From assembly GCF_000002995.4 (NCBI RefSeq), contig NW_025062478.1:10970001-11034000 (forward strand): 64,000 bases of DNA. The letters run 5' to 3'. Source of the stretch: Brugia malayi. Lineage: Eukaryota > Nematoda > Chromadorea > Rhabditida > Onchocercidae. A model generated the notes under the pieces. The model searched no databases. It had not been told where the DNA came from and was given only the letters and a program-made list of their open reading frames with translations. The translations under genes and the position numbers were made by a program. The first letter of the stretch is position 1; the number at the start of each line of letters is the position of its first letter. Positions 35,401-48,754 of this stretch are shown in pieces.

Positions 35401-35624
35401 GATTAAAATCAATTTTTAATTAAATCTTTCATGACAGGCAAACTACAATGAATATTTTTTATTTCCTCCTACTTCATCTATTTCATTTATTTTATTCCTT
35501 CTTGCCTTATTGAGTAAATACTTGTCGGATCATTATCTACTGCAAGAAATTAAATGGTCTCATCCAATTTAACATAATTCTTAATTAGAGTTGATTTTTG
35601 ACTGATTTCTTCGAGTGCGCCATC
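32467..35624. repeat. Block A of the right arm (single copy) and flanks
   Basis: 32702-35180 is the reverse complement of 11787-14265 and 16599-19087, with 8 T in the diagnostic run as in the first left copy. No complete gene. The Srx-like pseudo-exon is at 32706-32823 (+). 35181-35624 is AT-rich sequence upstream of Srx-1 and may hold its promoter. Confidence 0.9.
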
Positions 35625-35743
35625 ATGTCTGAAGGCAATCGTATTGAAGATTACATAGCGGCGACAACTGTCGCATTGGTTAGTATCTATGGAATGAATT
35701 TTTTTGTACTTAATATTATTTATATTAACGCTGTCAACAATCA

Positions 35744-35777
<34 letters not shown>

Positions 35778-37631
35778 GAAATCACAGTGATGTAATTGAC
35801 GAAATGTTTTAAAAAATCTGTTATGCATCAATTAAAGTAACAATAAAAACAGACAGATGCATCCGAAGTGTGACAGTTCCGCAAATGACTGTATTCGTTG
35901 TTTTGATTAGATGAATAGAAGAATGCAAATACTTTAAATTTAAAAAAAGAAAGAAAAAAAACGAAATTCCGAGAATTGCAGTAGTTTCTTGTTAATACAT
36001 AACTCTACTTAACATCTTATTATATTAAAGTAAAATGAAATCAAATTTACAACAATGCATCATAGATATCGATCTTTGGACTGATTAGCAATGGCATATC
36101 CCTATACTTAACACGTACAAGATCACGTTTCCGTAATGCGTTTGGAGTTTTATGCAGTAGTTTCCTGATCTGTAACTTGCAAGCTATATTTGTTCACTTC
36201 ACGTGGTGTACCATGGTTCTAAGTCTGTAAGTTCTACTTATGAAAATGAAGAAATTTTTTAATTTCTCATTATTTACGAAATTTTCTTCCGGTTTTTTGT
36301 TTTATTTGGAAAATTCCATTTGAGGAAGTCTCCAATATTATCGTCACCAGAACTGTTTTCCGTACGATTAGTTGGTGTTATTTTGAACGGAGCATGGTTT
36401 GGGTCGATTCTTATGCATTTTTTAACAGCCATCAATAGATTCTTTGCTTTCGTTTATGCGACAAGGTACAATCAGTTATGGTCAGAAGCGAGGACTTTCA
36501 AAATTGCGATCATCTTTTGGACAATCTCAATGGTCTACTGCACCCATCATTTGTACGGTAAGCAATTGATTTGATCATATCTTTTGCTTGCAAGAGCATG
36601 CGTAACTTGCAGCATGCGCAACTTGCAACATGCAAAAACCCTTTGTCATTCCTTCATGAAAATTGCAGAAGACTGTTCGCTTCTATTTAATTCTGGCTCG
36701 AAGTATCGTTGGTTACATCACAATTCTTATCATGGTCAGATATGTGCCAGAATTGATGGTATAGTATCAGTAGCTCTGATAGTAGCAATGGCATGCACTG
36801 ATTTTATTACTTTACTCAAAATAATTGCATATCGCAGAGTAAGTTAATTTTTTCTGATAAGCAAATACTTTAGGAACTAATTGCATATTTCTTTTATCAA
36901 AATATGATATGCAAATTACACGGCAATGATTATTTCTCGAATTTTAGACAATGCGAAGAAATACGACAGAGTCAACAACTGTTAGTGTTATCAATGAAAA
37001 AGAAATATTGTTCTTCAAACAGGTAATCATGAGAAATTCAAGCATTTTTGAAGAAAATTGTTTATGAAAAGAGGAAGGAAAAGCTCAAATAGCTTTTAAT
37101 TACTTTTGTTAAAATCAGTTGATAAATCCCATACCTGCTAATGTGTTCTTTCGAGAGTTGCGTGATTTACCTGTCAAGTTTCATGAAGTTAAATTCTAAA
37201 AATGTGTAATTAAATCGCACATTACCCTTTTGCAGTCATGCAAACTTAGTTTGCTTTATATCTCATTTGCTGTTACATTCAACCTTTCTTCATATTTCTT
37301 CACAGATAAGTGGATAATGTTCATATCAAATACAATAATATGGAATCTAGTGCATTCGATGGATGGGTAAGTTCCTTTCTAACAGAACTGTGTTTGGGAA
37401 CCTTTTTACCCTCCTCAGTTTACCAATTACTTAATTTGTTTCAACAGATCGAATAGCGCATGTCTTCATATATCGCTCAGAAGTTCATATTCCAGATTAA
37501 CCTTCCTACTTTTCAACCGGAAGCTTATCCATAAATCAAATTCCGGTGGAACATCAATAGCACCAGCTGCAAACTTAAATTTATTTCAGAGCAGACAAAG
37601 CAATAAAGTAAATATTTCTCTTGCATTATAG
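35625..37631 (+). CDS. Srx-type chemoreceptor GPCR (Srx-1, right copy)
   Basis: Exons: 35625-35678, 36066-36226, 36325-36557, 36669-36838, 36948-37022, 37236-37366, 37496-37631. All phases match, giving 319 aa. Start MSEGNRIEDYIAATTVAL was chosen because the paralogues have an equal 18-codon first exon. Seven hydrophobic segments; HFLTAINRFFAFVYATRYNQ after TM3, ICARIDGIVSVALIVAMACT in TM5, ending NSGGTSIAPAANLNLF... and NISLAL. Intron 1 contains the TG repeat. As with the left copy, the predicted role is a membrane chemosensory receptor of class Srx, ligand unknown. The tail has Ser/Asn-rich, cytosolic-type composition. Confidence 0.92.
35746..35776. repeat. (TG)n microsatellite in intron 1 of Srx-1, right copy
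   Basis: About 15 TG units, 8 bases longer than the left-arm equivalent at 11199-11220. Confidence 0.9.
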
Positions 37632-39166
37632 GATTAGTCATTTTCACACGAAATCACACATTCTTTTTTTGATTGAAACCTTTTGCAAATTAATTTAATT
37701 AGTGTTTTGCGATTCATTACGTTTGATCAAGGCTTTTCCATATCAATGTCAAAGTCTACTTCTGATAAGAGATTTTTTCAACAATACATAATGTTATCAC
37801 CACTTTTCATCCATGTTTCTTTCTTACTGCAATTTCAGATCTGTCATGCACTTCACTTTGCATTGACTTTTTCTTTGCTTTCAGGCAATGCGATGAAATG
37901 CGATACATTTCTTGATAGCTTTTCCTCAAAGCTTTTCCTATTCCCAACTTTCTCTTAATTTTGCTGATTAATAAGAAACTGTCTTGCTAACAGTGATATT
38001 TGATTTGTATGAAATCCCAGTTGTGCTGCCTTCAGTTTCAATATGTTAACCTCGCATCTTTCCCCAACATTAATTCTTCTCCATATTTTTGCTTTTTCTC
38101 TTTTTTTGCACCTTTATCCTTCACCTTTACTTTTTTACCATTATCCATTACTCTTTTCTCGTTGACACAAAAAAATGTTGTTATCACTGGCATTCAGTGA
38201 ATCTTAGGTTATGAAAGTAAGTTGCACTTTGAACAAAAATACTAATTTTGTAAACTATAAATTTGTCTACTGATCTCGAGAATGTCAGAAAAGATGACAG
38301 AAAGTTGTGATAGTTAGAAGAAAGGAATGATGAAATGGTATACTTTAGAAATTTCCACAAAAGTATTTACAAAGTAATATATTTTATCATATTGAATGAA
38401 AACCTGTTATTGAGCAAATTATCCCTAAAATATGTTTCAGTTATTATATTAATTGAAATATATGTCATATTACTTGAAAAGAATGCTGGGAGTATAATTA
38501 GTAATAATTACTAAAATAATTGTAGTTTTCATCTTATACCTTCGATATTGAAATTAAAATCAGCAATAAAATATGTTCATTTCGTGCAGTTTTTAAAGGA
38601 TTTCCCATTTTTCGTTTAATTAGTTAGTTAGTTTAACACACATAAAATTCTAACAAATATGAATTTTTACTTGAGTTTTTCTATTATTTAAACTTTAAGT
38701 TTAAGTAATAAAGAAAGTCGAAAAAAATCATGATTTATAGATTTATTCATACATAATTAAATGGTTAAAAATAGAAAGTACTATTTAACATATAAATGAA
38801 ATTTTCAAAAGGAAAGAAAAGAAAGAGAAAGGAAACGGTTAGGATTAAAAAGGATTGAGATAGTGTGGATTAGTAAAAAGATAATAGTAGAGCACATACT
38901 ACAGAATGCGAATATTTCAGGGAATTGAAATGCATTGTGTTATGCATTTTATCGGAAATGAAATTGTTGAATTTTTAGAAATTTATTTTTAATAGAATTC
39001 GTTCGAGAATTGAATTTCGTGTTTACAATTTTTTCTCTGAAATATTTTGTAATAACTAATCATTTCAATTGTTAGCTAACTTCATTTATTTTCATTATCA
39101 TCAATTGTCACATGCAATATTGCAAATTTAGGAGATAAGAAAAAAAGGAAAAATTATTTTTCATTA
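37632..39166. other. Intergenic region between Srx-1 and the 29 bp VNTR (right)
   Basis: Mirror of 7806-9342. ORFs at 37683-37958 and 38000-38200 lack coding character. No gene supported. Confidence 0.5.
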
Positions 39167-39458
39167 CGACTGATCCATTTATCACAAAGATGATATGACT
39201 GATCCATTTATCACAAAGATGATATGACTGATCCATTCATCACAAAGATGATATGACTGATCCATTTATCACAAAGATGATATGACTGATCCATTTATCA
39301 CAAAGATGATATGACTGATCCATTTACCACAAAGATGATATGACTGATCCATTTATCACAAAGATGATATGACTGATCCATTTATCACAAAGATGATATG
39401 ACTGATCCATTTATCACAAAGATGATATGACTGATCCATTTATCACAAAGATGATAGT
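39167..39458 (+). repeat. 29 bp VNTR, about 10 copies (right arm)
   Basis: Unit contains ACTGATCCATTTATCACAAA and GATGATATG, the complement of the array at 7463-7805. Two units shorter than the left array. Lies between the 3' ends of the convergent genes Srx-1 and MRPS35. Confidence 0.95.
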
Positions 39459-39501
39459 TACGAATCTGAGACTTACAATTTTGCAAAAGTTTCAGCATAA
39501 C

Positions 39502-41261
39502 TTATCATTTCCTATAATCCTAAATAAATAATTCATTTCACTGCTTCATAATAATTACCATTCAAAAACTCAACAGAAGAAAAATGCTTGATGCCTCCAA
39601 AACTTATTTATTTTTCCTTTTACACAATAAGAAAAATTTATTTTTAAATGCTTATTCCATTATACATTCGCTTGTGGCATACGTATTATTAGTTTCTTAA
39701 TAAAATTTTGGATGTTGCATTCTACATGTTGTACTATTATGTATATATAAGCGTAACATTAAGGATTTTGCACTTAGCAATTTTTGCAATTACTTTCAAA
39801 ATAATAATTTTGTCAAGGATAGGATTAATACTGAAATTAAAAGTCTTTTATAAATGTTATTTTACAAATGTTAAAAAAGTTATTTCGCTCTTCTTTTTCA
39901 TTCTGTAACGTTCCCAACCGATAATTTTTAATTTAGTTTAGACGCTCTAAAATATTCAATAATATGCTTTATGACATTAAACACTTAGCAAATATCTCTG
40001 AAATGAGAAGGGTGGGATTAAATTCTCACTCATTGTTTAAAATTATTTCATTTTTTATCCAGAAAGAGAGAAAGAGAAAGTAATTGGACAACTAAGATAT
40101 TGGCAATTCCTATAATTTCTAATAGCACTTTAATGTTATGCTTAAAATTTAATATTTAATATTTAATTACAGAAGCCTAATTCTAATGTTAATAGTTGAA
40201 GATTATTAATTCTTACAACCTCAGACATTCATTTCAGTTATTGACGGCATTATAATCACTCACACTTATGCACTCAAACAGCATCGGAAAACTGGACGAT
40301 AAAGCCGGATTTAATAAATCAAAATATTTCAAAAAAAACCTCCCTTTCATGATTAAATGCACTTTGCTTTAACCATTGTAATAAAATGACGTAATAGACA
40401 GTAGGCAAATTATGAGAAACTATAAAATGTAACATAAAATGTAAATCTTCTGCGCAAAAAAAAAAATGCAATACCACATAAAGTTTTCCTAATGGCCCGA
40501 AAGTGATAATTGCAAATAACAAAAGAAATGAAGTTATTCCTGGCAATTTCTAGAATATCAAATTTCATCCTTTCCATTAAGATTAAATTAATCAGAAATA
40601 AGCCAAGACCAAAAATCTACAATCTTCAGGGTCAGAATATGCAACATGCAGTATTTCTCAGTCCCTTAAACATTACACAAGCCAAAGTCTTTTTCAAACA
40701 TACAAATCAGTCATAATATATCAAAGAATTGATATAAAAAAAAATACTTTGTTATTGCAAAAAAGATGTACTCTTTTGCACACCGATTACTAGAAACGAA
40801 GAAAAAAGAGGAATTACTTTTGGCTTTGCAACTATTAATTAAATTCCATCATATTATTTAATCTAAAGCATATAATAACAAGATGAACAATAAAATACAT
40901 TTATTCACGTTTAAATTACATAGCATAAAACACTAAGTATTTGTGTCCCAACACGTACTTTGCAACAAGGAAAAAATAGGAAATATATCAAGTTTATCGT
41001 TTGCATAATTTATTCCTTTAAAATTTTTGGCATTTATTAGAAACGAGAGAAAAAAAAAAAAACTTATTATTATAATAACAACTAAGACTCTTGTTCATAA
41101 CAAATTCCATAACATGAACACATTAACGGAAGTAACCTAACAGCAACAGTAATCACTCTAACATTTTTCTTCATTATTTTCACATAAAAATAACTAGGCA
41201 CAACTTAGTTCATGAAGATAACATTTCAACCGTATAACTATAAACAAATCAAGCAAAGAGA
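39502..41261. other. Right-arm-only sequence downstream of MRPS35
   Basis: Part of the roughly 3.46 kb (39502-42956) that is absent from the left arm. AT-rich; ORFs at 39708-39908, 40319-40546 and 40510-40716 show no exon signals. No gene supported apart from the MRPS35 exons further on. Confidence 0.5.
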
Positions 41262-42670
41262 CTATGGTGCCGATTGATCCAGTGATTGAGAAATTCCAAG
41301 TAATTTTTTGATTGATTCTGCATAATTGCGAACTGTTTCGAATGTCTCTTTCTGAAAAACCTTAACTTGAACATTACTCCCGTAGGCATAATCAATAGAC
41401 TTATGCACATAAAAGTCATCATTCCTATACTATAATCCTTTATTTTAAATGGTTACAGTTATGGCAAGGTTCAGTGAACCAATCGCTATAACTTGCAATA
41501 AAAATACAAAATACTTCAACTGAAATTAATATATACAGCAACTAGAAAAAATTGAAAAAATACGCTAACTCAAATTTAATAAATGATAATAATTCATTCA
41601 CTAGCACTGCATGACATATCCTCTTCGTCTCACAGCATTATGGGTAAATCAACAAAAATACTTACACTATTTCGGTAATTTTCCCATGATTTACTAAATT
41701 CCTCCAGTTTCGAGTCCATTTTTTGCATCGTAATTGTTTCATTTCCCTGAAACTAAAATAGTATGAAATTTTGAATTCTTTATAGAAACTGCTATATAGG
41801 ACCAAAACCAAACATGATTTCTTGTTACTAAGTAGTAAATAACTCAATCATTTCCAATCAAATACAAAAATATTAGTGTTAAGCTAACATCAGTAAAAAT
41901 AATGAACTTTGCTTTATTTCATCCAAAAGATTATTCTAAAACGACAGAATACAACAGAGATTACAGTTTCAATAAGCTAAACAATAAATCTTGAAAAACA
42001 CCTTTTCTTCCTTCATGTTAATAAGTAAATTTTGCAAGTCATTTTCCATTTTGGAACCCTTGAAATCAATTGTTCGTGATATTAATCGGATATCCTCGGG
42101 TTTCTTTACTTCCCAATCTTCAACTTTCTGCAAACCTAATAACTTACACATCATTTGCGATATCTAAAGCAAGATTCAGAAATGATGAGCAAGGCAGTCC
42201 TTTCTCTGAACAGCTCATCAAGTTTATTACTTAATCTTTCAGCCTAATTTGCAAGATTTACAAGATCGCAGGTTGAAGATTTTAAAACAGTAGATCAGTC
42301 AGATTACATTTATCAGAAACAATTTTTTCCAATTTATTTCATCTCCGATTTTCTCACATTTTTATCTGCCCTTTGTTTTCATGAAAGTTTGCTTAATCAA
42401 ACCTCCACTCATTTAACTTCAAAAGGAAATTCAACTATTTTAGATTCTATAATAAGAATAGGAAAACTTACAAAAGATTCATTATATAAAGCAATGAGAA
42501 GATACATAGCATAATCATAGTTTTGTTTTCTTGTAAAACACCTAAAACTTATGAATTTTAGCTTGCAATCAATATGGATGAAAATTTAATAGCGGCAAGT
42601 ACTTCCACATTTGTCAAGAAAACTGGAAAGACTATTGGTTTTGAAAAAATACAATATTTCGCACAGCATG

Positions 42671-42705
<35 letters not shown>

Positions 42706-44526
42706 ATAAGAATAGGGTATGAAAAACCAAATACTACAGAGAAAAATTAAAAAATTTACCTGTCAGTTACAATTGTTAGCATATCATTTTCAGGATTATA
42801 CCTATCGCCTACTAATCGAATTAGTTTATCAACAGCATGATCATCCAAATAAAGTGCGGATAACTTAAGCTGAACAATAATGACACGTGAACGCATGTCA
42901 CGTAACGAGTTACCCTGATGTACGTAATCACAATAAGACACTGTTAAAGGGAAAAATTTATGACGTGCATTATCATCCAATTTTTCTGGCCATTTTGTAC
43001 AAAATTCTAAAATGTAAAAAATAAAGTTAAGATAAGACATGGTGCAAATTATTGATAAGTGAAAAATCAAATATCCCAAAACATATTAATATAATACTGG
43101 ACTCATAAAAACTTTGGTATTGATAATATTTCATGGATCATTCACTGACAATTATTACTCCATGAAACATCTATGCTTATATTTGTAAAAATTAATAGTA
43201 AAAGCAAACGAACTTTTAATTGCATTACAATGCCTTTCAATAGCTGCTGGAGTAAGATGAAGAAAATTTGGTATTTTGACCAATTCTAAATTACCTTCCT
43301 GGAAATAACTTCAAGGAAAAATGAAAAAAAAAAAAAAAAAAAAGCTTTTAGACAAACCACATTTGTGAATAACTGGCTTTATGCTAAAATACGTTTTATA
43401 CTTAATACGAGCCTTCACATAGAAACACTATTAAGTACACTAAACAAAAACATCAAAAAATTAAAATACCGTTTTAAAAGGTGCTCTCCTTTCTGGATGC
43501 CTCCTAGCACCCATCCGAATTGGAAGTGGTACCACAGAGGATCGAAATGAACGTGCTACTGGCCAAACACTTGGCCAATCTTGTTCGGTACTCATTTCCT
43601 CTTTTCGTGGCCGACGAACCTAAAATTCAGGTCTCGATTATATTGCATAAAAAAAAGATCTAATGGTGAATGTTAAGATTTAGGAGAGATATACAGTAAA
43701 ACAAAAACTTCAATTTTCAACACCAACCTGGAAAGATGGTGGTCTGCATTGAATCTCATTGAAAAACAAACACAATAATTCTTTGCTTAATTAATATAAT
43801 CGAAACTTTGTCATCAAATCAATATCTACGTACTTCATTAGAACACTGCATTAAATCACCAACCTGTTGAATTCTTGTTATTCAAACTTCAGAAGTAAAC
43901 AGAAACACAATGTAAGTTCTGGCAACATATTACAAACTAACCATCATTCGTTGAAATATATCACCACGTGGTAAACTTTGCACTTTCATTTGGCCTGTTT
44001 CCCTTTCGATGTTTAACTGCATGCGTAATTTGCGTTTTGGATATAAAAATACTGGACGAAACGGCTCACCCTATTAAAATATTAAAATGTTATGTAACAA
44101 TTATTTTTGTTTATACCGCAATGAAAATAGTTAAGACTTACCAACTCTGCTTAAATTTAAAAACACAATTCCCAACAGGAAACTTCTTTTACGTATATCA
44201 TTAATTTGACAGATTAGCCATACTATTAAGTATTATTTATAGTGTCAGACATTAATCCACAAGCTTTCTTCCAATTCACTCTCAATTAATTCCAGCAAAA
44301 AATTCAAAGAAAGTAAACTGATGAAACAAGATTAGAACGAGTATTAAACATTTATTACTTTACTGTCTCGTTCTTCACTCAAAATTCGTTTCTGTTCTTC
44401 TTCACTATCATTAGGGTTGATTCCGGAAACAGCTTGTTTCATTTTTTCAGCTAACGTTGATTGCAAACGACATGTGCTTGTATCCGATCGTGTGCAAATT
44501 CGTGTGCAAATTCGAAGAGTTAACAT
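41262..44526 (-). CDS. MRPS35: Mitochondrial ribosomal protein S35 (mS35)
   Basis: Eleven exons: 44526-44359, 44070-43942, 43863-43834, 43754-43728, 43619-43470, 43298-43214, 43006-42760, 42541-42472, 42127-42002, 41746-41666, 41351-41262. They join in phase to 400 codons. Recognised from family-typical stretches: [95 protein letters not shown] and the C-terminal [11 protein letters not shown]. It is a small-subunit protein of the mitochondrial ribosome; the N-terminus is basic and Arg/Ser/Thr-rich, fitting a targeting peptide. The start follows TTTCAG at the 5' end, a possible trans-splice acceptor. Two exons are very short (30 and 27 bases). This is the only intact copy; the left-arm copy is truncated. 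Confidence 0.93.
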
Positions 44527-46431
44527 CTCTTTTAATCTAGAAGCTGAAATTATAAAACACTGATACAAATGCTTGCAAATCGAAATTGACCTGAATTTAC
44601 ACTAATATTTCCACCGTATCAAAACTGTTAACAAACAATTGAGCCACTGTATCAAACAGAAAATTAGCAATTTATTTTTAAAAGATATTCTATTTAGCAA
44701 GCAACAAACAATAGAAAGGAAGAAAAAAGGAAGGATTTGGGAGAGAGTACATGTTTTGAAGAGCCTGCGAGAGATTAATAAGACCAACGAAATAGAGTGC
44801 GGTATTGCACAATTCAATAGTTTGCAGAGTGAAAGAGTGAATCGTTTTGATAGCAATAGCGATAGGTTCGCACGCTAATTACGATTTGCTGAGGGAATTG
44901 CGCTTCAGGCGGTAGTGGTTGTGTACTGGTCGAGGTGCAATGTTACGCTACGTGGAGACGTGGCGTGAAGAAGTGCTATTAGTATCGATTTGTTATTGAG
45001 GTTTCTTTGATTCGAACTGAGAGAATTATCAGTGACTGAAATTGATTATCAGCAGACTGGGTATTGTTGAAAAAAAAGAGTTAAAATGTGAACAGATTAA
45101 TGTAAAAAGATGAAAAGAACTGACTGTGATTATATTTTCAATTTAATTCTAATTTGAAGTGCGATGGGCTTTCTATTTTATAATATTTAAATGATTAGTT
45201 AAATTAGCTTTCTTCAGTAATATACTTGTTTACCCTTTTCCCTTTTATTTGTTAATTAAATTGGTTTTGAATCAAACCAACCAACCATTTCTCGTGCTTC
45301 ATTTAAATGATGGAACTTATTCACTGTAATATATTCCATTGGGTCTAATGAAGAAGAAAAGGAATTCATTCATCATTTTTCTTCTTCCAAAAGAAAAAAA
45401 GTAAATAAAATAATGTATGTGAAGACAAGAACCATTGTTAGCATTAATAAATGATATGTGGAAGTTTAAAAGAATTGTTTACTGCAAATGTTTCAGCTAA
45501 AAGTTACAACACAAGATCCGAGGCAGCTGTATGCTGAATGAAATATTTGAGGCAAAGTTGATTAGTATGTTGTTGCTTCTCTTCCTAGCTTTTCTTTCAT
45601 CTTTCTCTTTGTTCCTCTTTTACCTGTCAAACACTATCCTTTTTACCTACTTTTGTAGTCTTTTCTTTTTTTTTTTTCATTTCTTTCATAATTTCATTCC
45701 CATTTAGTAGTAATAGTAGTAGTAACTACAAAATTTGATCACCTTTCAAAGAAATTTTAAAATGTTCGTAAATGTGATGGCTTATTTAAGAGATGCAAGC
45801 AGGTGAAAACAACAGTATCAAGCTATCATTCTTCTATTTGCAACCAAACTTCTTTTAAATGATACATGATTTGAAAAAAAGAAAACATTTTCCGCAAAAA
45901 AAATGGGAAAAATTAGAGGATGGGAATAAGTATAAAATTGAGGATTTTGCTCAATGATAAAGAAAAGATCAGCTGCTGTTGTCAGTGTTATCAGACGAAT
46001 GGATACCTTTGATAAAATTCTATCCTATATAGTACGTTCATGAGCAAAAAAAGAAAAACGTCTTCATTTTTAGGAGGAAGAGAAAAAAGAAGAAAAGCAA
46101 AAATTTCCCAAAGTTTATCCGATCATCATTATCGAGTGCGGAACAGTTATGCTTAGGCATGTATATTCCTTTCTTTAATTTATTAAAGATTTAAAATGCT
46201 GCTTTTAAATCAAAATCCAATTTAGTTTGAATTTTTTGGTCAATTTGACTTTTGATAAATTTTGTGTCTTTCCTTCACTGTACCCATGAACTGTAATTGC
46301 TTTCATTTGTAGTTGCTTGTTTCAGTGATATTTTCTGTTGTGCATCACTTGCCTACTATGCTTGTTATTTAGCTAAATCTAAATTAAATTAAAAATTTAT
46401 GCAATTTATAAAAGTTTTTGAAACATTTCAG
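44527..46431. promoter_or_regulatory. Divergent intergenic region between MRPS35 and the unknown gene
   Basis: GC-richer island at 44880-44965 (GCTTCAGGCGGTAGTGG, CTACGTGGAGACGTGGCG) about 350-440 bases upstream of MRPS35. An ORF at 45534-45680 (+), MLNEIFEAKLISMLLLLFLA, looks signal-peptide-like and is kept in both arms; it could be the first exon of the gene ending at 48754, but I cannot join it in phase. Another open stretch (46073-46160, ...SSLSSAEQLCLGM) is equally uncertain. Confidence 0.35.
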
Positions 46432-48754
46432 AAAATTTCAACGCAAAACCTCAGCTAGTGTTATTTATGAAGCAGATATTATCGGTGTTGCACGGATTGT
46501 ATTCGATGATAAAGCAATGAAATTACAAGTGAAAATTTTCATCCTTTTACTTTTTATCAGGCTTTTCTAATTCCGTTCCTAATTCAGTATAATAACACAG
46601 AAATGGTTATAATCATTTTTTTTTTTTTTTTAAGGAACGCTGAAGAAATTGAAATATTTTTGCAAAAAAAAAAAAAAAATTAGAAATGCCGTGGTGTGTT
46701 TGTTTATGATTCTTCCATTCCTTCATTTCTGGACTGCTAATCCGAAATGAATAATGGGATGATGCAATTAGTAACAAAGAAGTGCATAAATGCTTTTTCG
46801 AATATTTATTTAAAAAAAAAAATCAAAAAATTTTTAAAAGTTCTTAAATAACAATGGAAATATTACTGATAGGAATGCAAATAATGTCATACAAAGTTGT
46901 CATTTTGATTTCCTTCCATTAATATTGCTAAGTTATTACCTTTTCTTATCACAATATTATTAACTTTATCAGTTCAGCGAAAGAAAACATTACCGCAGAC
47001 ACTGTCCATCAGAGTTTTTCAACGGAAAAAAGAAAGTTGTTAACAAATAGGAAAAACAATACGTAAATGAATTAACAATTTTAATTAATTAATTAAAGAT
47101 GCATTATAACGATAATATCGTAGAAAATATATTCTTTGAATGAAATATAAAACAAATCCAGCAATTTTTTTATTTCAGTTAAAAATTTATCTCAAAATTG
47201 ATGATATTATATTATCGATGATTAAAAATGACTTTTGTTGTCTTTTTAATTTCTGTTTCGCTTTACATTTTAGATTAACATTGGCCCTTACCTGCTTAAC
47301 TGCCCTCTTTTCTATTCCAAAGGAAGTAATTTATTCTTCTTCAAGTACTTATTTTTTTTATTTAAAAATGATACTTTTTAAAAGCTACAACAAGCATAGT
47401 TCATTGCGATAAAACTACAACTTTAGTTATGACAGTAATCCAAATCAGTGTCAAACTAATTTCACTTTTTTTGTCCATTTCTCAGATATTTAGTTGGAAT
47501 CGTATTCCACGTTAATTGTTGCGCACATCCAGCCGCCATTCAGCATGGATTCTTCCGGCAGATATAGCTATAATTGAAAGAACTGAAATTTGTTAAAAGA
47601 AGTTTTTGATGCATTTGTTCAGCAATTTTTTTGTCTCACCAAACGTTTAATTAATTCAGCAGTCAAAAATTAGTAATATCATTTCTTATTTTTCAGAAAA
47701 ACATATTCTGTCATATCTCTACATGCATATATTTTACATTTAGAATTAAATTTAATTCGGAATAGTCAAAAGTATTGAAGAAATAAATATTTTATTTACA
47801 TGTTCGCAACATTTATAACTTTACCTTAATATTTCTTTATCAATATAACTTTATCAATAGTATTTCGATTATACACATTTTGCATTACGATTCGTACTAT
47901 ATGAAAACGATATTATGAATGAATACAATCATTTTAGGGTGTACTAATTGATAAAAATGACAAATGCTTTTCATTATGTGGTTGCGTTGTTCCAGACGAT
48001 AAACAACAATCAACAACACTCCTATCGACCAATTTTGATGTGATAGATGGTGAAACCAACCATAATTTTAAAGTTCTTTTCCATTTCCTCTTATTTTTTG
48101 AATATTTTAAAAGAGCATGTTTATTTAATGAATAATAATCATCATATTTTCTTTCAAAATTACCGAAAAACATATTCTATCATATCTCTACTGCATATAT
48201 AATATGATTTTTAACGAATATAATATTTGAAATACAGTAACACCATTAAAATAATTGTGTGTAATAAATACCATGCAGTGATAGTGATTTCCAGATTGAT
48301 GATGTAGTCATGAAATTAGAAATTGATCCGAAAACAACGCATCATAAAATGATCTTAGAGCATCCATCACTCAAATTTATCACCAAAAGATGGTATCATG
48401 GATACAGGTAAATACCTATGAAGCTTTTGCCTAAAATTTTGTACTCAGTTTTACAAAATTATTTTGGTGATATTCAAAAGATAAAAATTAACTATGGGAC
48501 AGTTAATGCAATTAGAAATCATGAAAAAGAGCTTTCATAATTTCTAATTAATTAATTTAACCTTGACACTGTTCAGGGCAGATATAGAAATTAGTGGACA
48601 TATAAATCCACAAATGGTTGGTTATGGCTGCAGTCTTTTTGTTGGTGATATGACAATTAGTACAATAAGTACACACCATTTTGTACCATTAAAACGACGT
48701 TTAAGCTTAGTGGACGATAACATCATAGAATCGTCCAATGATTTTCTAGCCTAA
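46432..48754 (+). CDS. Unknown multi-exon gene, right-arm copy (partial model)
   Basis: Secure exons: 48279-48407 and 48577-48754 (stop). They read DSDFQIDDVVMKLEIDPKTT, HHKMILEHPSLKFITKRWYH, GYRADIEISGHINPQMVGYG, CSLFVGDMTISTISTHHFVP, LKRRLSLVDDN... and end NDFLA. Exon 48279 begins in phase 2, so an upstream exon must end with two spare bases. Candidate upstream exons are 46432-46528 (SVIYEADIIGVARIVFDDKA), 46974-47036 (FSERKHYRRHCPSEFFNGKK) and 47273-47324, but their phases do not link fully. No known domain recognised. Both arms keep these frames open. It lies head-to-head with MRPS35. Confidence 0.5.

Noticed and set aside
44639..44878. 79-codon ORF (MSHCIKQKISNLF...) mirrored at 5494-5733
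   Set aside because: Mirroring follows from the palindrome; the opposite strand is equally open, and there is no splice context. It lies in the presumed promoter region.
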